Shown here: positions 55,101-58,100 of the stretch, piece after piece
Numbering within the stretch: the stretch's first letter is position 1
Layout of the letters: every line of letters begins with the position of its first letter
Assembly (NCBI RefSeq): GCF_032854445.1
Contig: NC_088296.1
Span: forward strand, 23,875,604-23,939,603
Direction: 5' to 3'
DNA from: Liolophura sinensis
Taxonomy: Eukaryota > Mollusca > Polyplacophora > Chitonida > Chitonidae
DNA length: 64,000 nucleotides
The notes under the pieces: model-generated
What the model saw: only the letters and a program-made list of their open reading frames with translations
Databases searched by the model: none
What the model was told of the DNA's origin: nothing
Position numbers and translations under genes: made by a program

Positions 55101-58100
55101 ACCTTTGGTACTGGCAATTGTGGATACGGTTATACTAAAGATCATATTCCTTATCCTGTTGATGATTTCAAGTGTCGCATGAACACTCATATCCCTGTGT
55201 TTCTCTTTTTGTTTCAGCACTGGCAGGTTCCGCTCAGTCGGCGATTTCGCGCTATCAAGCTGTGGTTTGTGATTCGCTCATTCGGCGTCAAAGGCATACA
55301 AAAACACGTTAGAGAAGTAAGTTAGTCTTCATGTAAGGTCGTTTATGACAAAAATCGCTGAACATCTTGAACTTTTTTCGCATATTTATTGCGTGTGACA
55401 TTGGTCATTTCATTTATCGGTCATCTTACAACAGAAACGTTCCCATGTTTCATTTATCGGCCATCTTACAATAGAGACGTTCCCCTGTTTCATTTATCGG
55501 CCATCTTACAATAGAGGCGTTCCCCTGTTTCATTTATCGGCAATCTTACAACAGAAAGGTTCGCCTGTTTCATTTATCGGCCATCTTACAATAGAGATGT
55601 TCCCGTGTTTTATTTATCGGCCATCTTATAACAGAAAGGTTTGCCTGTTTCATTTATCGGTCATCTTACAACAGAGACGTTTCCCAGTTTCATTTATCGG
55701 CCATCTTACAACAGAGACGTTCCCGTGTGTCATTTATTAACCATCTTACAACAGAGACGTTCCCCTGTTTCATTTATCCGTCATCTTACAACAGAGAGGT
55801 TCGCCTGTTTCATTATCCGCCATCTTACAATAGAGACGTTCACCTGTTTCATTTATCGGCCATCTTACAATAGAGGCGTTCCCCTGTTTCATATATCGGC
55901 CATTTTACAACAGAAAGGTTCGCCTTTTTCATTTATCGGCCATCTTACAATAGAGACGTTCATCTGTTTGAATGAAGCTCTGGCTGCATGGACTGTGGCT
56001 TCATGTCAAGAGATTTGTCAGGTCGGACAACCTGGTGAAAGGCGGTGGTAAATTAATACCTCACACACGTTCACAATTTGTTGCAAGTAATATCATATTT
56101 TGATTTATTGACTTATTCATGTGTATAATTTGTGTTTTTCCAAAATATTTTACTGATATTGCATTGCGGGTAAGTAGTGACCTCGAGTGGAAGTGTGCCT
56201 CCACATAAAAAAACAGGTGGCGGAAACTGGATTCGAACACTGATCGTTCAAGAACTTTTCGTCTCCTGGTAAAGAATTCACTCAGCTGTGGAGGGAGGGA
56301 ATTTATTCATGCTTCTATTCAATCAATGATTCATGTCAGTGAACTTGACCCCTAAGGCTTTGGAGGTCACGTGATGTCACTGCAGGTCAAGTTCGACGTC
56401 ACGGTGATTGACAATTGCGGCAATTTGGCAGTCAGCGTCATTTACTCCGATTTGAAGGTGTGTGTGTGAGGGAGAATGGAATGAGGGCTTCATTAGAACC
56501 AGCATTTGACAGCCTGTCTAATTTACAGATGATGATTTGCTCAAAGGGGTTTCGGTGCGGAGTGTTTTGCCCCTCTATAAATGATTGCTTTACAGCTGCA
56601 TAAATTCTTTATCGAAAAATGAGCTTGGCCAAATCCGTCGATTTCCTAGAAATTCCCTGTTGTCATTGTCAACCTATAGCTACAACCTATACACAGCAGT
56701 CTAGAATGCTGCCAATCAGCAACTTGGGGATGATAGCAGGTTTTACACATAAAGATGTCGGACCCGGAACTTGTTTTTTATTGCAGTTTATTTTTCGCAA
56801 CTGCTTGGCGTCTTCCTAGCGATTCGTCAGTCATCCTCCACGTGGATATCAGCATAATATCAGAAGTTTTTTCTGCAACTATCCTGGTAGATGAGCAATC
56901 AAGTTTTCTCAGTGGTTAATATTGTAGATATTAACGAGGAGCGTGAAATAAACGAGGAAGAAGCAGAGATAAATATTTTTGTTGTGGTTTAAAACATCCA
57001 GTAAGCTCGCGATGTAAGTACCTTCCAAGAACTTTGGATTTCTACTCATCGATGACCGAGTTTTTTTATTTACGGTGTCAACGCAGAGATTTAGGGTTCG
57101 AATCCAGGGTTTGGTTTATTTGCAGACAATTGTTAGTTACGGGGTAAGGTGAATGTCGTCATGATAATAACATAATATTGCCCATTACGTTCAGCAATCA
57201 TCAGTCCAGATTTCCCAAATTTCTTTCACATTATTAAAATTAATAATGAGTAAAAGGGAGTAAAAGGGACTCAAATGCGTACATTTTCTTTACGTAAACC
57301 AACCCGGATATGCCGTTAGGGGATCGTTTCAAGAGGATAAACAAATTGTGGTCGAAATATTGTTAGTATTTTTTCTACCTTTTGAGGTTTATTGTTTTAC
57401 CCCTCTAACCCCACATATCTGCACCGGATTTTCTTTTTCTCTTTGCCTGATGGCCTTGTTTCTCTCCTCTGCAATGTTGTCTTGCGCCATGAATGGTTCA
57501 GAAATATTGCAAATAATATTTTGTAGAAAAAGATGGAGGGTGCACCTCTTAATCTGGTGTCACGCTAATCATTTCGGTGCGTGCATGTTTTCCCGGAGGC
57601 CATATTGCTGTAATTTGGAGTTTCTTCCCACATCTGCAAAATACACTTTGTGGTAATATTAATATGGTTACCCTAATTAAGGTTGTTTTGTTACCATATC
57701 TCTTACCCCTGGATACTCCCTGTGCACTCAGATGGATCACAACACTCGCCAACCACCCACAACCTCTGCGGAATTACCCCAGCCCGTCTCCCCTCGGGGC
57801 TCAGGACTGTAATAGCAGGTGGCGTTATCCCCTGTATTAGCACTGTTCTCCCGTGTTGATTCTTCGTGCTCTAATGCGGGAGTAAGAGGCTTCGAATCTA
57901 TAAGTCAGGCTCGCCGTTTTGCTCAGAATGGAATTATTGTCGATGAAAAATTATAGGTCCTGTACGATTTGGAGAAAAACGTAATTATAACATTGCTGTC
58001 TAGAAGAAGCCGAGCTAAAGAATGTTGACTCGACATAACTCCGCTGACTTCGGCCGAACGAGCCGTTTTGTCACGCGCCAGGCAGTTTTACAAAACAAGC

